From Candidatus Melainabacteria bacterium (GTDB taxonomy: Bacteria > Cyanobacteriota > Vampirovibrionia > Gastranaerophilales > Gastranaerophilaceae): a DNA stretch of 64,000 bases. Positions 18,222 through 27,675 of the stretch are shown piece by piece. The stretch is from contig QHMH01000005.1 in NCBI GenBank assembly GCA_003258795.1, positions 124,001 through 188,000 of the forward strand, given 5' to 3'. The notes under the pieces were generated by a model. It was not told the origin of the DNA, searched no databases, and saw only the letters and a list, made by a program, of their open reading frames with translations. Each line of letters starts with the position of its first letter. Within the stretch, counting starts at the first letter, position 1. The translations under genes and the position numbers were made by a program.

Positions 18222-19382
18222 CTATCTCCAAACATTGTAGCAGTCAACAAAAGGAATTTCAGGTTTAATTGACAAATATTCCTTGTGAGGAACTCCTAAA
18301 ATCACGCCATCAGCTTCTTTTAGTGCAGTTTTGTAATCAATTGTATTTTTGTCATAGACATCTGATACAATAACGTGGGCAAGCTTAAACTCCAATTCTT
18401 TTATAATTTTAAAAGATAAACTTTCTCTCGTATCATCATTATCAGGCTTAAATGATAGTCCTAAAAGCGCAATTTTTTTATTCTTTAAAGTTTTCATTTT
18501 TTGTTCAAGGCAACTAACAAGAAAGTTTGGTAAACCTTCATTAACAAGCATTGCTGATTGACCTAAAAAGAATTGATTTTTTGAAAAAGCACTTAACTGC
18601 ATCGTATCCTTAAAAAGACAAGGACCTGCGGCTAAACCTGCTCTCGCAAAGTGTTGTGCTCGTGGATAATCATCTCTCATCGCATTATAAATTTTGTAAA
18701 AATCCAAGCCTTCTTTTTCTGTCATCATATAAAACTGGTTTGCGATTGCAAATTCAAGATATCTCCAAGCATTCGTCATCAACTTTGCCAACTCAGCCTC
18801 TTTAACATCAAGACATATAACTTTTGGTGCAATTTTTGAAAACAACTTTTTAGCCTCTAACAAAGCTCCTTCACTCGTTGCTGATACAATTTGAGGAAGA
18901 TTATAAATTTCTTCAATGCCTCTTCCTTGTAAAATTCTCTCTGGACAAAATGCAAGTTTTGATTTTCCGAATTTTTCTTTCAACAAGTTATCCACAATTT
19001 CTGTACAATTAGGATAAATAGTACTTCTTAAAATGACTAATTGATTTTCATTCATATAAGGCAAATACTGTTTTACCACATTTAAAACTTCTTTAATTTT
19101 AGGATTGTGATGTTCATCTACTGGTGTACCAGTAACAAAAACCACTATTTCTGCATCCTTTACAACATTGCAATCAGTTGTTGCAAAAAGATTTTTTCCA
19201 GAATGCTTTTCAAGTAACTCTTCTGCACCTTCTTCTAAAAATGGTAATTTTTTTGAGTTAATCAAATCAACAGATTTTTGTGAAATATCGAGAAGCACAA
19301 CTTCAAAACCTTTTCCAGCAAATGCAAGCCCCAAAGGAATTCCGACATGTCCACATCCACCAATTATACAAATTTTATTCAT
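18222..19382 (-). CDS. Nucleotide-sugar dehydrogenase (UDP-Glc/UDP-ManNAc dehydrogenase family)
   Basis: NAD-dependent four-electron oxidation of a UDP- or GDP-sugar to the uronic acid. 386 residues. N-terminal Rossmann motif IIGGCGHVGIPLGLAFAG, VFVTGTPVDEHHNPK, STIYPNCTE, the central helix with KLMTNAWRYLEFAIANQF, and a catalytic cysteine in GPCLFKD; the C-terminal domain ends with SFKPDNDDTRES. The family's usual GGxCxPKD is GPCLFKD here, keeping Cys and Lys/Asp. First gene of the sugar operon that probably supplies a precursor for a surface glycan. Confidence 0.88.
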   Translation of the reverse strand: MNKICIIGGCGHVGIPLGLAFAGKGFEVVLLDISQKSVDLINSKKLPFLEEGAEELLEKHSGKNLFATTDCNVVKDAEIVVFVTGTPVDEHHNPKIKEVLNVVKQYLPYMNENQLVILRSTIYPNCTEIVDNLLKEKFGKSKLAFCPERILQGRGIEEIYNLPQIVSATSEGALLEAKKLFSKIAPKVICLDVKEAELAKLMTNAWRYLEFAIANQFYMMTEKEGLDFYKIYNAMRDDYPRAQHFARAGLAAGPCLFKDTMQLSAFSKNQFFLGQSAMLVNEGLPNFLVSCLEQKMKTLKNKKIALLGLSFKPDNDDTRESLSFKIIKELEFKLAHVIVSDVYDKNTIDYKTALKEADGVILGVPHKEYLSIKPEIPFVDCYNVWR

Positions 19383-19466
19383 AACTTTTATCCATATTTG
19401 AAAAATTTAAAGCAATTAAATTATATATCAAAAAATATTGATGTTAAAATATTATTGAGGAAGTAT

Positions 19467-21314
19467 ATGAACAACGATATCATCTCAAAAATTAAAGACA
19501 GATTAGATATTCTTGAAGTAGTATCCAAAGACGTTATTCTAAAGAAATCTGGAAATAACTATTGGGGTCTTTGTCCTTTTCACAAAGAAAAAACTCCGTC
19601 GTTCTCTGTAAATCCAACAAAAGGTATTTATAAATGCTTTGGTTGCGGTGAAGGGGGAGATGCACTTTCATATCTTTTAAAAACAAAAGGTGTATCTTTT
19701 TGGGAATTGATTGAAGAATTGGCTGAGGAATTTAAAATAGAACTTCCAAAATCAACACACAAAAAGAATTACAAAGAAGAAAAAGACAAAATGATTAAAG
19801 CCTGCACAGCTGCTGCTGACTTTTTTCAAGAAAATCTTTATTCAGACAATTCAAAAAAAGTGTTAGAATACCTCTCCAATAGAGGCATTAACGATGATAT
19901 TATTGCAAATTATGGACTTGGTTTCGCACCAAAAGAACCAGCAAAACTTTACAACTATCTGAAAGATAAATTTTCTAATGATATTTTAGAAAAAGCAGGA
20001 CTTACTTTAAAAAGTCCAAAATACGAATATTATGATAGGTTTAGAAATAGAATTACCATACCAATCCATGATGAGGATGGTGACATTGTTGCATTTGGTG
20101 CAAGAGCAATAGAAGAAGGGCAAAACCCAAAATATTTGAACTCTCCAGATACTTTGATTTACAACAAAAGTAAACTTTTATATGGGTTATATTTTGCAAA
20201 AGAGGAAGTAAAAAAACAAGATAGCATAATAATTATGGAAGGATATTTTGACGTAATCTCTGCACAAGCACACGGAGTAAAAAATTGCGTTGCATCTTGT
20301 GGAACATCTCTAACTCAAGACCACATTAAACTTATTTCTCGCTATACAAAATCCAGAAAAATTTATTTGTCCTTTGACACAGATAACGCCGGTTTGAAAG
20401 CAACAACAAGAGGTGCTGGAGTTATTAAAGAGGCATTTACCGGACTTGGGGAAATAAAGCAGTTTGATGAAAACTTTTCTGAAGTTTCTAACGATAAATA
20501 TATATCTGAAATTAGAGTAATATCTCCACCTCAAGGAAAAGACCCTGACGAATTTATTAGAACTGTGGGCAAAGATGAATACATGAAATATCTTGAACAT
20601 GCACCTCTGCTCATAGATTTTCAGATAAATGGAGTTTTAAAAAATTGCAAAAACAATTCTACTCCAATAGAAAAATCAAATGCAGTAAAAGAGATTATTC
20701 CTATTTTACTTGAAGTAAAAAACAAAATTATTCGTTCAGAATACATCAAAACTATTGCCTCAAGCCTTGCCATAGATGAAAAATCACTATATGCGGAAGT
20801 GGAAAATTCTGATAAGGCTTTTGATAATGGAATAAGTGTAAAAAATCCAATTGTAACAAAATCTTCAAATTTACTCGAAAAAACGCAAAAAAATTTATTG
20901 AGCCTCTATTTAGTAAATGTAAATCCACTTGGGCTACAAGAATTATCCGAACAAATTAGTAAAGTGGAATTTCAAAATAGTTTAAAAATTGTAAAAGATA
21001 CAATTGACAAACTTATATGTACGATAAATAATGGGAAAGTTCTTGCAGAAAGATTATACGTAGAGTTTGCAGAACAGGAAGAATTAAAGGAAATAGTAAC
21101 AGATTTAATATGTATATCGGAAGCATTTGATAATTTAGCCCCAAAAGACTTTCAATCAGCGATAACAGAAAGTTTGTCAAAGATTGAAAGACTTCGTCGT
21201 GAAGAAGAACGCAAGCAGATGAAACAAATTTATGAAAGCGTTAACGACAACGAAACAGAATCCTTCAAAGTTCAAGTGCAACTTCGAGATAAACAGAACA
21301 GTTGGAGAAAATAA
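19467..21314 (+). CDS. dnaG: DNA primase
   Basis: Synthesises RNA primers at the replication fork. 615 residues. The start is ATG 19467, preceded by TTGAGGAAG; upstream in-frame codons lack conservation. N-terminal CHC2 zinc finger: Cys36, His39, Cys57, Cys60 within CPFHKEKTPSF and KCFGCGEGGD. The RNA polymerase core contains IPIHDEDGDIVAFGAR; the TOPRIM domain shows IIMEGYFDV and SFDTDNAG. The C-terminal helicase-binding part is divergent and charged. The stop shares one base with the rpoD start (TAATG), a two-gene remnant of the macromolecular synthesis operon without rpsU. Confidence 0.95.
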   Translation: MNNDIISKIKDRLDILEVVSKDVILKKSGNNYWGLCPFHKEKTPSFSVNPTKGIYKCFGCGEGGDALSYLLKTKGVSFWELIEELAEEFKIELPKSTHKKNYKEEKDKMIKACTAAADFFQENLYSDNSKKVLEYLSNRGINDDIIANYGLGFAPKEPAKLYNYLKDKFSNDILEKAGLTLKSPKYEYYDRFRNRITIPIHDEDGDIVAFGARAIEEGQNPKYLNSPDTLIYNKSKLLYGLYFAKEEVKKQDSIIIMEGYFDVISAQAHGVKNCVASCGTSLTQDHIKLISRYTKSRKIYLSFDTDNAGLKATTRGAGVIKEAFTGLGEIKQFDENFSEVSNDKYISEIRVISPPQGKDPDEFIRTVGKDEYMKYLEHAPLLIDFQINGVLKNCKNNSTPIEKSNAVKEIIPILLEVKNKIIRSEYIKTIASSLAIDEKSLYAEVENSDKAFDNGISVKNPIVTKSSNLLEKTQKNLLSLYLVNVNPLGLQELSEQISKVEFQNSLKIVKDTIDKLICTINNGKVLAERLYVEFAEQEELKEIVTDLICISEAFDNLAPKDFQSAITESLSKIERLRREEERKQMKQIYESVNDNETESFKVQVQLRDKQNSWRK

Positions 21315-22390
21315 TGGTTAAAAGACGTGAATCAAAATCAACAATAAGCATTTATGAAGAAAATCAAGAAACAGATATATTGCAGGATGAAAAAGATATC
21401 GATAGTGATATTGATACTCCTTATATGTCAATGGGACTTGAAACAGATAACATCGAAAATATCGTTCCTGAAGAAGCTACAAAAAGCGATATTTATATGA
21501 TGGATACTCAAGAAGCATCTTCCTCTGAAATCGAAGTGCCTAAAGGGGTTGCAATTGATGATCCAGTTAGATTGTATTTAAGAGAAATCGGTAGAATTAA
21601 ACTTTTGTCAGCTAACGAAGAAATTGAGTTAGCGAGAAAAATTATTGAAGGCGGTACTCCAGGGGCAATAGCAAAAAGAAAATTAGTTCAAGCTAACTTA
21701 AGACTTGTTGTTAGTATTGCAAAAAAATATGTTGGTAGAGGTATGTTGTTTTTGGACCTTATACAAGAAGGAAATTTGGGTTTGATTAGAGCGGCTGAAA
21801 AATTCGACCATGAAAGAGGTTTCAAATTCTCTACTTATGCTACTTGGTGGATTAGACAAGCTATAACAAGAGCTATTGCTGATCAAGCAAGAACTATTAG
21901 AATTCCTGTTCATATGGTTGAAACTATCAACAAACTAAAAAAAGTTACAAGAAAGCTTGCTCAAGAACTTTCAAGAAAACCTACCGAAGAAGAATTGGCT
22001 CTTGAAATGAACGTTAGCATCTCTAAATTGAGAGAAATTATCAAAATTGCTCAAGAACCTCTCTCTCTTGAAACTCCAATCGGAAAAGAAGAAGATTCAA
22101 GATTGGGCGACTTTATTGAAGACAAAAATGCTGATGCTCCTGTAAAAACAGTTGCTTCTGAGCTATTGAGAGAAGATTTGGCAGAAGTTTTAAGTACATT
22201 ATCTCCAAGAGAACGTGATGTTTTAAGATTACGTTTCGGAATGGATGATGGCAGACAAAGAACTCTTGAAGAAGTTGGTCAATTGTTCGGTGTTACACGT
22301 GAGCGTATCAGACAGATTGAAGCTAAAGCTTTGAGAAAATTAAGACATCCAAATCGTAGTAAACGTCTTAAAGAATATGTTGAAATATAG
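21314..22390 (+). CDS. rpoD: Primary sigma factor (sigma-70/SigA)
   Basis: 358 residues. ATG 21314 preferred: GGAGAAA lies upstream, while a TTG 12 bases before it sits inside the ribosome site. The N-terminal ~80 residues are acidic and divergent (a reduced region 1.1). Region 1.2 starts DDPVRLYLREIG; regions 2.3/2.4 contain YATWWIRQAITRAIADQ; region 3 is IPVHMVETINKL; region 4 ends with the helix-turn-helix GVTRERIRQIEAKALRKLR. Recognises the TTGACA/TATAAT-type promoters seen elsewhere in the window. Coupled to dnaG by one-base overlap and followed by a strong terminator. Confidence 0.96.
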   Translation: MVKRRESKSTISIYEENQETDILQDEKDIDSDIDTPYMSMGLETDNIENIVPEEATKSDIYMMDTQEASSSEIEVPKGVAIDDPVRLYLREIGRIKLLSANEEIELARKIIEGGTPGAIAKRKLVQANLRLVVSIAKKYVGRGMLFLDLIQEGNLGLIRAAEKFDHERGFKFSTYATWWIRQAITRAIADQARTIRIPVHMVETINKLKKVTRKLAQELSRKPTEEELALEMNVSISKLREIIKIAQEPLSLETPIGKEEDSRLGDFIEDKNADAPVKTVASELLREDLAEVLSTLSPRERDVLRLRFGMDDGRQRTLEEVGQLFGVTRERIRQIEAKALRKLRHPNRSKRLKEYVEI

Positions 22391-22399
22391 ATTTTTTTT

Positions 22400-22436
22400 G
22401 AAGGGCGGAAACTTAAGTTTCCGCCCTTCTTTTTCT
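22400..22436 (+). terminator. Intrinsic terminator of dnaG-rpoD
   Basis: GAAGGGCGGAAAC-TTAA-GTTTCCGCCCTTC stem (22400-22429) followed by TTTTTC; the run of T before the stem would also serve the other strand. It isolates rpoD from the cobalamin operon. Confidence 0.93.
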
Positions 22437-22440
22437 AAAT

Positions 22441-22483
22441 TGTTACATAAATTTGCTTTACACTTTTTTTTATTTATGTAACA
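22441..22483. repeat. 12-bp inverted repeat upstream of the cobalamin riboswitch
   Basis: TGTTACATAAAT (22441-22452) and ATTTATGTAACA (22472-22483), 19 bases apart and perfect. A weak promoter TTGCTT-N16-TATGTA falls between and over the right arm, so this could be an operator, or an additional leader stem if transcription starts earlier. Confidence 0.5.
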
Positions 22484-22585
22484 ATCATTAAGTCTGATAA
22501 GGAAAGCAGGGTGAAAATCCTACACTGGACCGCAGCCGTTAGAGTCGGAATGCTTATCAAAAACATAACCTCGGAATACAGGGAA
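22484..22585 (+). ncRNA. Cobalamin riboswitch
   Basis: Leader RNA matching the conserved B12 aptamer core: AAGGAAAGCAGGGTGAAAA, CCTACACTGGACCGCAGCCG and AGTCGGAATGC in the expected order. TGATAAG (22495-22501) pairs with CTTATCA (22553-22559) to close the core, and a tail with ACCTCGG-type sequence follows before the receptor start. Compact form without a long peripheral arm. It should reduce expression of the downstream receptor and BtuCDF genes when adenosyl- or other cobalamin binds, probably at ribosome-site level because the aptamer ends within ~10 bases of the AGGGA ribosome site. Confidence 0.9.
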
Positions 22586-22593
22586 ACATTAGT

Positions 22594-24654
22594 ATGAAAA
22601 AGTCACTTTTATCGGTGCTTCTTTTGACAGCATTTGCATCGCCTGCCTTTGCTATAAACGAAGAACCAATCTATTTGCCGTCACTTTTTGGGCAACTTAA
22701 AAAAAACGAAATATATTCTTTGGACAATAGAGCAGAATCTATCAAAAGTTCTGGAGCAAACGTTGATGTATTTACAAGAGAAGACATTGAGCTTCAAAAC
22801 AATCCAACATTTACAGATTTATTAAATCAAGTAGGAAGTGTTACAACTCAAACCTCTAATGGGTCAGAAGGTAATGTATCGACAGTTAGAATAAGAGGTA
22901 CGGACAGAGTAAAATTCACAATCGACGGAATAAGAGCTGATAGACCTTCAATGACTACTCCGGGCATTGAGTCGCAATTCTTTTTAACTGATGATATGGA
23001 AAGAGTTGAAATTATCAAAGGACCACAAGGGAACGTTAACGGAACAAATGCATCCGGCGGGCTTATCTCTGTTCAAACAAGACGTGGTAGAGGACCTTTG
23101 AGTATTGAGGCTGAAACCTCAATGGGAAATTATGCTTCATTCAAAGAACGTTTTGCCATTATGAGTGGAGATGAGAAGAAAGATTTTTACATTGCAACTA
23201 CTTGGTACAAGACTGATGGGGGAATGCATACAAGAAATCTTGGCAGAATTGCAAATGACACTTACAAAAATTTTAATTTCGTTTCAAACTTAGGTGTAAG
23301 ATTACTTGATAACAAAGCGGAATTGAGAGATATATTTAGATTTTCAAACGCTAAAAAAGGGCTTGGAGTTGGTTATAGCAATTTAACATATTCTTACTAC
23401 AATGATCCAAATAATTACGCTGACAATATTGATTTGATGAATGTTTTGGCATTTAAGCATAATCCTAAAGAATTTTACGACTATGATGTTAAATTTGGCA
23501 TTTATCACAACAGAAACAAGAATTACTCACGACCTGATTACATTTCACCAGATGAGTGGTCAACTTCATCTATAAACAGTTCACGTATCAACTTGATGAC
23601 AGGTCACAATTTCAAATACAAGGATTGGAACACATTTACACTTGGGTATAATTTTGAATCAGAATTTATTGATGGACAATCAAATTCTTTGGTTTATGGA
23701 ACTTGGCCTATGTTTCCTATGGTTTCATACAACAATGGTTATGCGGGTTCAACCCTACAACACGATGCATATGTTAATGATGTTATAAACATCAAGGACA
23801 AACTCTTTATTCGTGGCGGAGCGAGGTTGATTAGCAACTCACAATACGGAACATACGTAACACCTAATGCATCGGCTGCTTTAGTTTTACCAACATTTAA
23901 CATAACCGGTGCTAAAACTAAATTCAGAGGGTCTTGGGGACAAAGTGTTAACACTCCAACACTATACCAAAGATACGGCGGATTTAGGGATAATTATATG
24001 GCTTGGACAGGCAATCCAAACTTGAGAGCTGAGAAGTTTTCTGGATGGGATGTTGGTGTTGAACAAAGTTTCTACGACGACAAGTTGAAATTTGAATTTG
24101 GCTACTTTAACAGCGAATACTCAGACTACATAGCAGCGTATTATAATACAGACCCAATCACATATTTTACAACTGGAAATTACATAAATATCGATAGTGC
24201 GAGAATTCAAGGATATGAAGCTAAAGCTGTTTGGGAACCTAATGACAAATTCAAACTTGTCTTGAACTATACTTTTACTGATTCACAAGATGATAGAACT
24301 GGAAATCCTCTTCCTGCAGTTCCTCAAAATAGAATAAATGGTATGCTCTATTTTACTCCTATTGAAAGAATAAGCTTTTACGCTGGAGTTGAAACGTCAT
24401 CTGATAGAAACATGAGTGTTGCATCTAATGATAGTGTCGCTGGATATTTTAATGCTAAAATTGGTACAACAGTAAGATTATTTTCTTTAAAAAATTGTCA
24501 TGTTTATCTTAAAGCGAACATATACAATCTATTTAACCAAAATATAGCAATGTACAAAGATTCGTACACAAACGATTACTATTATGGTCCAAAAGTAAGA
24601 TTTATGGCAGGTTTATTCCTCAAATATAATCTTCCAGAAAAAGAAAAGGTATAG
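22594..24654 (+). CDS. TonB-dependent outer-membrane receptor, probable cobalamin transporter
   Basis: 686 residues. Signal peptide MKKSLLSVLLLTAFASPAFA; plug domain ~45-165 (VDVFTREDIELQNNPTFTDLL, RIRGTDRVKFTIDGIR, ERVEIIKGPQG, GGLISVQT); the rest is a 22-strand-type beta-barrel rich in aromatic and Asn residues with RGSWGQSVNTPTLYQRYG and KFSGWDVGVEQSF. The protein ends a few residues past the last strand (LKYNLPEKEKV) instead of with the usual terminal aromatic. Directly behind the cobalamin riboswitch and one base upstream of btuC, so BtuB-like B12 uptake is the best reading. It is direct evidence for an outer membrane. No tonB/exbBD is visible here. Confidence 0.9.
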   Translation: MKKSLLSVLLLTAFASPAFAINEEPIYLPSLFGQLKKNEIYSLDNRAESIKSSGANVDVFTREDIELQNNPTFTDLLNQVGSVTTQTSNGSEGNVSTVRIRGTDRVKFTIDGIRADRPSMTTPGIESQFFLTDDMERVEIIKGPQGNVNGTNASGGLISVQTRRGRGPLSIEAETSMGNYASFKERFAIMSGDEKKDFYIATTWYKTDGGMHTRNLGRIANDTYKNFNFVSNLGVRLLDNKAELRDIFRFSNAKKGLGVGYSNLTYSYYNDPNNYADNIDLMNVLAFKHNPKEFYDYDVKFGIYHNRNKNYSRPDYISPDEWSTSSINSSRINLMTGHNFKYKDWNTFTLGYNFESEFIDGQSNSLVYGTWPMFPMVSYNNGYAGSTLQHDAYVNDVINIKDKLFIRGGARLISNSQYGTYVTPNASAALVLPTFNITGAKTKFRGSWGQSVNTPTLYQRYGGFRDNYMAWTGNPNLRAEKFSGWDVGVEQSFYDDKLKFEFGYFNSEYSDYIAAYYNTDPITYFTTGNYINIDSARIQGYEAKAVWEPNDKFKLVLNYTFTDSQDDRTGNPLPAVPQNRINGMLYFTPIERISFYAGVETSSDRNMSVASNDSVAGYFNAKIGTTVRLFSLKNCHVYLKANIYNLFNQNIAMYKDSYTNDYYYGPKVRFMAGLFLKYNLPEKEKV

Positions 24655-24655
24655 G

Positions 24656-25552
24656 ATGAAAAATAAGGGTAAAATTTTAATTTTTTTATTTATTATTTTT
24701 TTACTATGCTTATATTTATCGCTTTTTGAAAATTATCAAAGTGAAATAATCTATAAATATATAAGAATACCAAACACAATCAAATCAATAATTGCAGGTT
24801 CAACGCTTGCACTTTCTGGGATGTTTTTGCAAGCTATATCTAAAAATCCACTTGCAGAACCTTATCTTACGGGGATATCCTCTGGAGCAGCTTTGGGCAT
24901 TGTAATTTCGATTTTATTTTTTGACGGGAATTTTTCGTTTTTTGGATTTTTAGGGGCAATAATTGCTGCGCTTTGTGTAATTTTATTTTGCGGATTGTCA
25001 AAATTTTCCGTAAAAAAACTTATTTTGACTGGATTATCTTTTAACATCTTTGCAAGTTCAATTATTGGATTTTTAATCCTTTTATATGCAGATAAGACAT
25101 ATTCTCTGACTATGATTTTAACTGGTGGATTTTCTAATATAGATATATCTAATCAAGCACTACTTTTAATTTTAATTGCAGGTATACTGATTTCTTCATT
25201 ATTTGTTCCACGACTCAATTATTTAAGATTGGATTTAGGGACAGAGAAAAATTCATACATAATCGCCGTTGTAGTTTTATGTGCGCTTCTAACTTCATTT
25301 AGCGTATATGCTCTTGGAATAATTGGTTTTGTTGGAATAATAGCACCACATATTTCAAGAATAATTTTTGGAAACGATTACAGATATTTATATTTTTCAA
25401 ATATTTTAATTGGAAGCTCCTTTCTACTTTTTGCAAACTACCTATCAAGAACGGTATTATATCCACAACAAGTTCCAATAGGAATAATTACGGCTCTAAT
25501 CGGCGTTCCTATTTTTATATTTTTTCTTATAAGGAAGGAAGCAAATGATTAA
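24656..25552 (+). CDS. btuC: Cobalamin ABC transporter permease (BtuC/FecCD family)
   Basis: 298 residues, about ten hydrophobic helices. FecCD-type blocks visible: RIPNTIKSIIAGSTLALSG, MFLQAISKNPLAEPYLTGIS, GALGI-like SSGAALGIVISI, GIIGFVGIIAPHISR (the coupling-helix region), and GIITALIGVPIFIF at the end. Somewhat shorter than the ~330-residue average. One base after the receptor stop; its 3' end overlaps btuD by 8 bases. Substrate cobalamin is inferred from the riboswitch and receptor; iron-siderophore permeases share the fold. Confidence 0.9.
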   Translation: MKNKGKILIFLFIIFLLCLYLSLFENYQSEIIYKYIRIPNTIKSIIAGSTLALSGMFLQAISKNPLAEPYLTGISSGAALGIVISILFFDGNFSFFGFLGAIIAALCVILFCGLSKFSVKKLILTGLSFNIFASSIIGFLILLYADKTYSLTMILTGGFSNIDISNQALLLILIAGILISSLFVPRLNYLRLDLGTEKNSYIIAVVVLCALLTSFSVYALGIIGFVGIIAPHISRIIFGNDYRYLYFSNILIGSSFLLFANYLSRTVLYPQQVPIGIITALIGVPIFIFFLIRKEAND

Positions 25553-26261
25553 AGTAAACAATTTATCACTAAAATTCGATGATAAAATATTTTTTGACAA
25601 TATATCATTTTCGATTCCGCAAAATAAGATTACGATGATTATTGGGGCAAACGGAACAGGCAAAACAACACTAATGCAGGTTTTGACAAAAAATTTAAAA
25701 CCTGAAAATATTGAGATAAAAAATGATTTCAAAAACATTTTTTACCTTCCCCAAAAAATATCCTACCCAAAAGGTATATCGGCATTTGAATACGCATCAT
25801 CAATTTTTTACAAAAAAACTTTCAAATGGTATTTAACAAAAGAAGAAAAAAATAAGATTTACAATGCTTTTGAAACTCTTGAAATAGAAGATAAATCTAA
25901 CATTTCGATAGATAAATTAAGTGCAGGCGAACTTCAAAAGCTCAACATATCAATTGGTTTAATATCAAATGCAGATTTATTTTTGCTTGACGAACCCTTA
26001 TCAAACATCGATTTGGTTAATCAAATTAAAGTTTTAGAGATTACAAAAAAAATTAAAAACGACGTAACCTGCGCAATGATTACTCACGATTTGAATTTAT
26101 CATCCAGATATGGAGATTACTTTATTGGGATAAAGAAAAATCACACTATAATAGAAGGCGAAAAGTCAGAATTTTTCAAAGAAAATATCCTTAAAGAAAT
26201 ATTTGAGGTTAACTTCAAAATAATAAATAATGAAGGAAATTTTTATGTACAAACTTTTTAA
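25545..26261 (+). CDS. btuD: Cobalamin ABC transporter ATP-binding protein
   Basis: 238 residues. Walker A GANGTGKTT at residues 34-42, signature LSAGELQKLNIS (SAGE instead of SGGQ, as often in this subfamily), Walker B LFLLDEPLSNID, switch His in ITHDLNLSSRYGD. Starts 8 bases inside btuC and its end overlaps btuF by 17 bases, so the three are translationally coupled. Confidence 0.9.
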   Translation: MIKVNNLSLKFDDKIFFDNISFSIPQNKITMIIGANGTGKTTLMQVLTKNLKPENIEIKNDFKNIFYLPQKISYPKGISAFEYASSIFYKKTFKWYLTKEEKNKIYNAFETLEIEDKSNISIDKLSAGELQKLNISIGLISNADLFLLDEPLSNIDLVNQIKVLEITKKIKNDVTCAMITHDLNLSSRYGDYFIGIKKNHTIIEGEKSEFFKENILKEIFEVNFKIINNEGNFYVQTF

Positions 26262-27042
26262 AATTTTCTTAATAATTTTTCTCATATTAAATCAAAACCT
26301 TGTTTTTGCAGCTCAAAAATATGTAAGTATTTCTCCTGCACTTACGGAAATAATTTATGCACTAAATGCTCAAGATAATCTTATCGGAGTTTCAAATTCC
26401 TGTGACTATCCAATTGATGCCAAAAAGAAAGAAAAAATCGGAGATGCATACTTTATAAATGAAGAAAAAATTTTAAAACTAAAACCAGATTTTATTCTTG
26501 CGCTTGATTACTCGTATCCTGTTTTAAAAAAATTTGAAAAATATGGAATAACACCAATTTGTTTACAATATCCCGACATTGATACAATTTACAAAAACAT
26601 CATAACTTTGGGGAGATTAACTAACAAGGAGCAAAACGCAAAAAAAATTGTGGCAAACATTAAATCAAAAATTGAGAAAACACATTCAAACAGACAATAC
26701 AAAATTTTATATTTATTGCAATTGGAACCAATGATTACAATCGGTCAAAAAAGTTTCATAACAGATGTAATAAAAAAATCAGGACAAAAATCAGTTACAG
26801 ACAATCTAAACTCATTTTACCCTGTAATATCAGAGGAATATGCTATCAAAAGTAAGCCGGATATCATTATCCTAACCTTTCCTTTCGATACAAAAAGATT
26901 AAAACAACTTTTTCCAACATCGAAAATAATAACATTAACTAAAGAAGAAAATGATATTATAAACAGACCTTCAATCAGAATTTACAAGGCAGTTGAGTAT
27001 TTTTCAAACCTTACCATTTCCAACTCTCCAAATATAAAATGA
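26245..27042 (+). CDS. btuF: Cobalamin ABC transporter substrate-binding protein
   Basis: 265 residues from ATG 26245, chosen because AAGGA lies 7-8 bases upstream and it places the signal peptide MYKLFKIFLIIFLILNQNLVFA at the start. The mature protein is a type III periplasmic-binding fold: YVSISPALTEIIYALNA, GVSNSCDYP (the BtuF-like cobalamin-contact loop), KPDFILALDY, then the long connecting helix and IKSKPDIIILTFP. No lipobox cysteine, so periplasmic and soluble. Its last 39 bases overlap a convergent glycosylase gene. Confidence 0.88.
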   Translation: MYKLFKIFLIIFLILNQNLVFAAQKYVSISPALTEIIYALNAQDNLIGVSNSCDYPIDAKKKEKIGDAYFINEEKILKLKPDFILALDYSYPVLKKFEKYGITPICLQYPDIDTIYKNIITLGRLTNKEQNAKKIVANIKSKIEKTHSNRQYKILYLLQLEPMITIGQKSFITDVIKKSGQKSVTDNLNSFYPVISEEYAIKSKPDIIILTFPFDTKRLKQLFPTSKIITLTKEENDIINRPSIRIYKAVEYFSNLTISNSPNIK

Positions 27043-27600
27043 TGCAATTGAACAGTATGGAGAGAACTTTTCTCTGAAATTTTCAAACGTTTTTTTATCA
27101 ATTTTTTCAATACCATAAAGCATTTCAAGTCCTCGTTTGATAATTAAATCATTGTAGCTTAAAATATTTTTTCTCTGCATAGAAAATATTAAAATCATCT
27201 CTGCCGTCCATACTCCAACACCCTTATATTGCGTAAGTTTTTTGATAATATCATCATCAGAGAGGTCATCTTTAAAGTTTAATTCTCCATCCAAATATGC
27301 CTTCGAAACACCTTTTACATATTCCACTTTTCTTTGACTCAAGCCACAATCTCTCAATGATTGGCAATTTAATAAATTTTCAGCACTCAAAACTTTTATC
27401 TTTTCCAATACCCGATTAAAAATTGTTTCCTGAGATTTATTTGAAAGCTGTTGACCTATAATAGAGTAAATAAGCATCTCAAAAACATCAGGATTAACCT
27501 CAATTTGAAGCTTACCAACTTTATTTATAACATCACAAAGTTTTTCATCACATTTTTTTAAGTAATTTAGCTCTTTATCACCATATTCAAAATATTTCAT
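27004..27600 (-). CDS. DNA-3-methyladenine glycosylase II (AlkA-like, HhH-GPD)
   Basis: Base-excision repair glycosylase removing alkylated purines. 198 residues: helix-hairpin-helix KGVGVWTAEMILIF followed by the catalytic aspartate in YNDLIIKRGLEMLYG, and IIGQQLSNKSQETIF near residue 45. No C-terminal iron-sulfur cysteines, so not an endonuclease III. It lacks the N-terminal domain of E. coli AlkA, like many compact homologues. It overlaps btuF convergently by 39 bases; TATAGT abuts the ATG and no Shine-Dalgarno is visible. Confidence 0.87.
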   Translation of the reverse strand: MKYFEYGDKELNYLKKCDEKLCDVINKVGKLQIEVNPDVFEMLIYSIIGQQLSNKSQETIFNRVLEKIKVLSAENLLNCQSLRDCGLSQRKVEYVKGVSKAYLDGELNFKDDLSDDDIIKKLTQYKGVGVWTAEMILIFSMQRKNILSYNDLIIKRGLEMLYGIEKIDKKTFENFREKFSPYCSIASFYIWRVGNGKV

Positions 27601-27675
27601 ACTATACCGAATTTCTAATTGTAAAGATTTTTTATTATTACATCATAACCGAAAAAAATTTGTTAAAATAAAAAA

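Noticed and set aside
16508..19382. Complete O-antigen or capsule cluster
   Set aside because: Only three sugar genes are present; no flippase, polymerase or transporter adjoins them.
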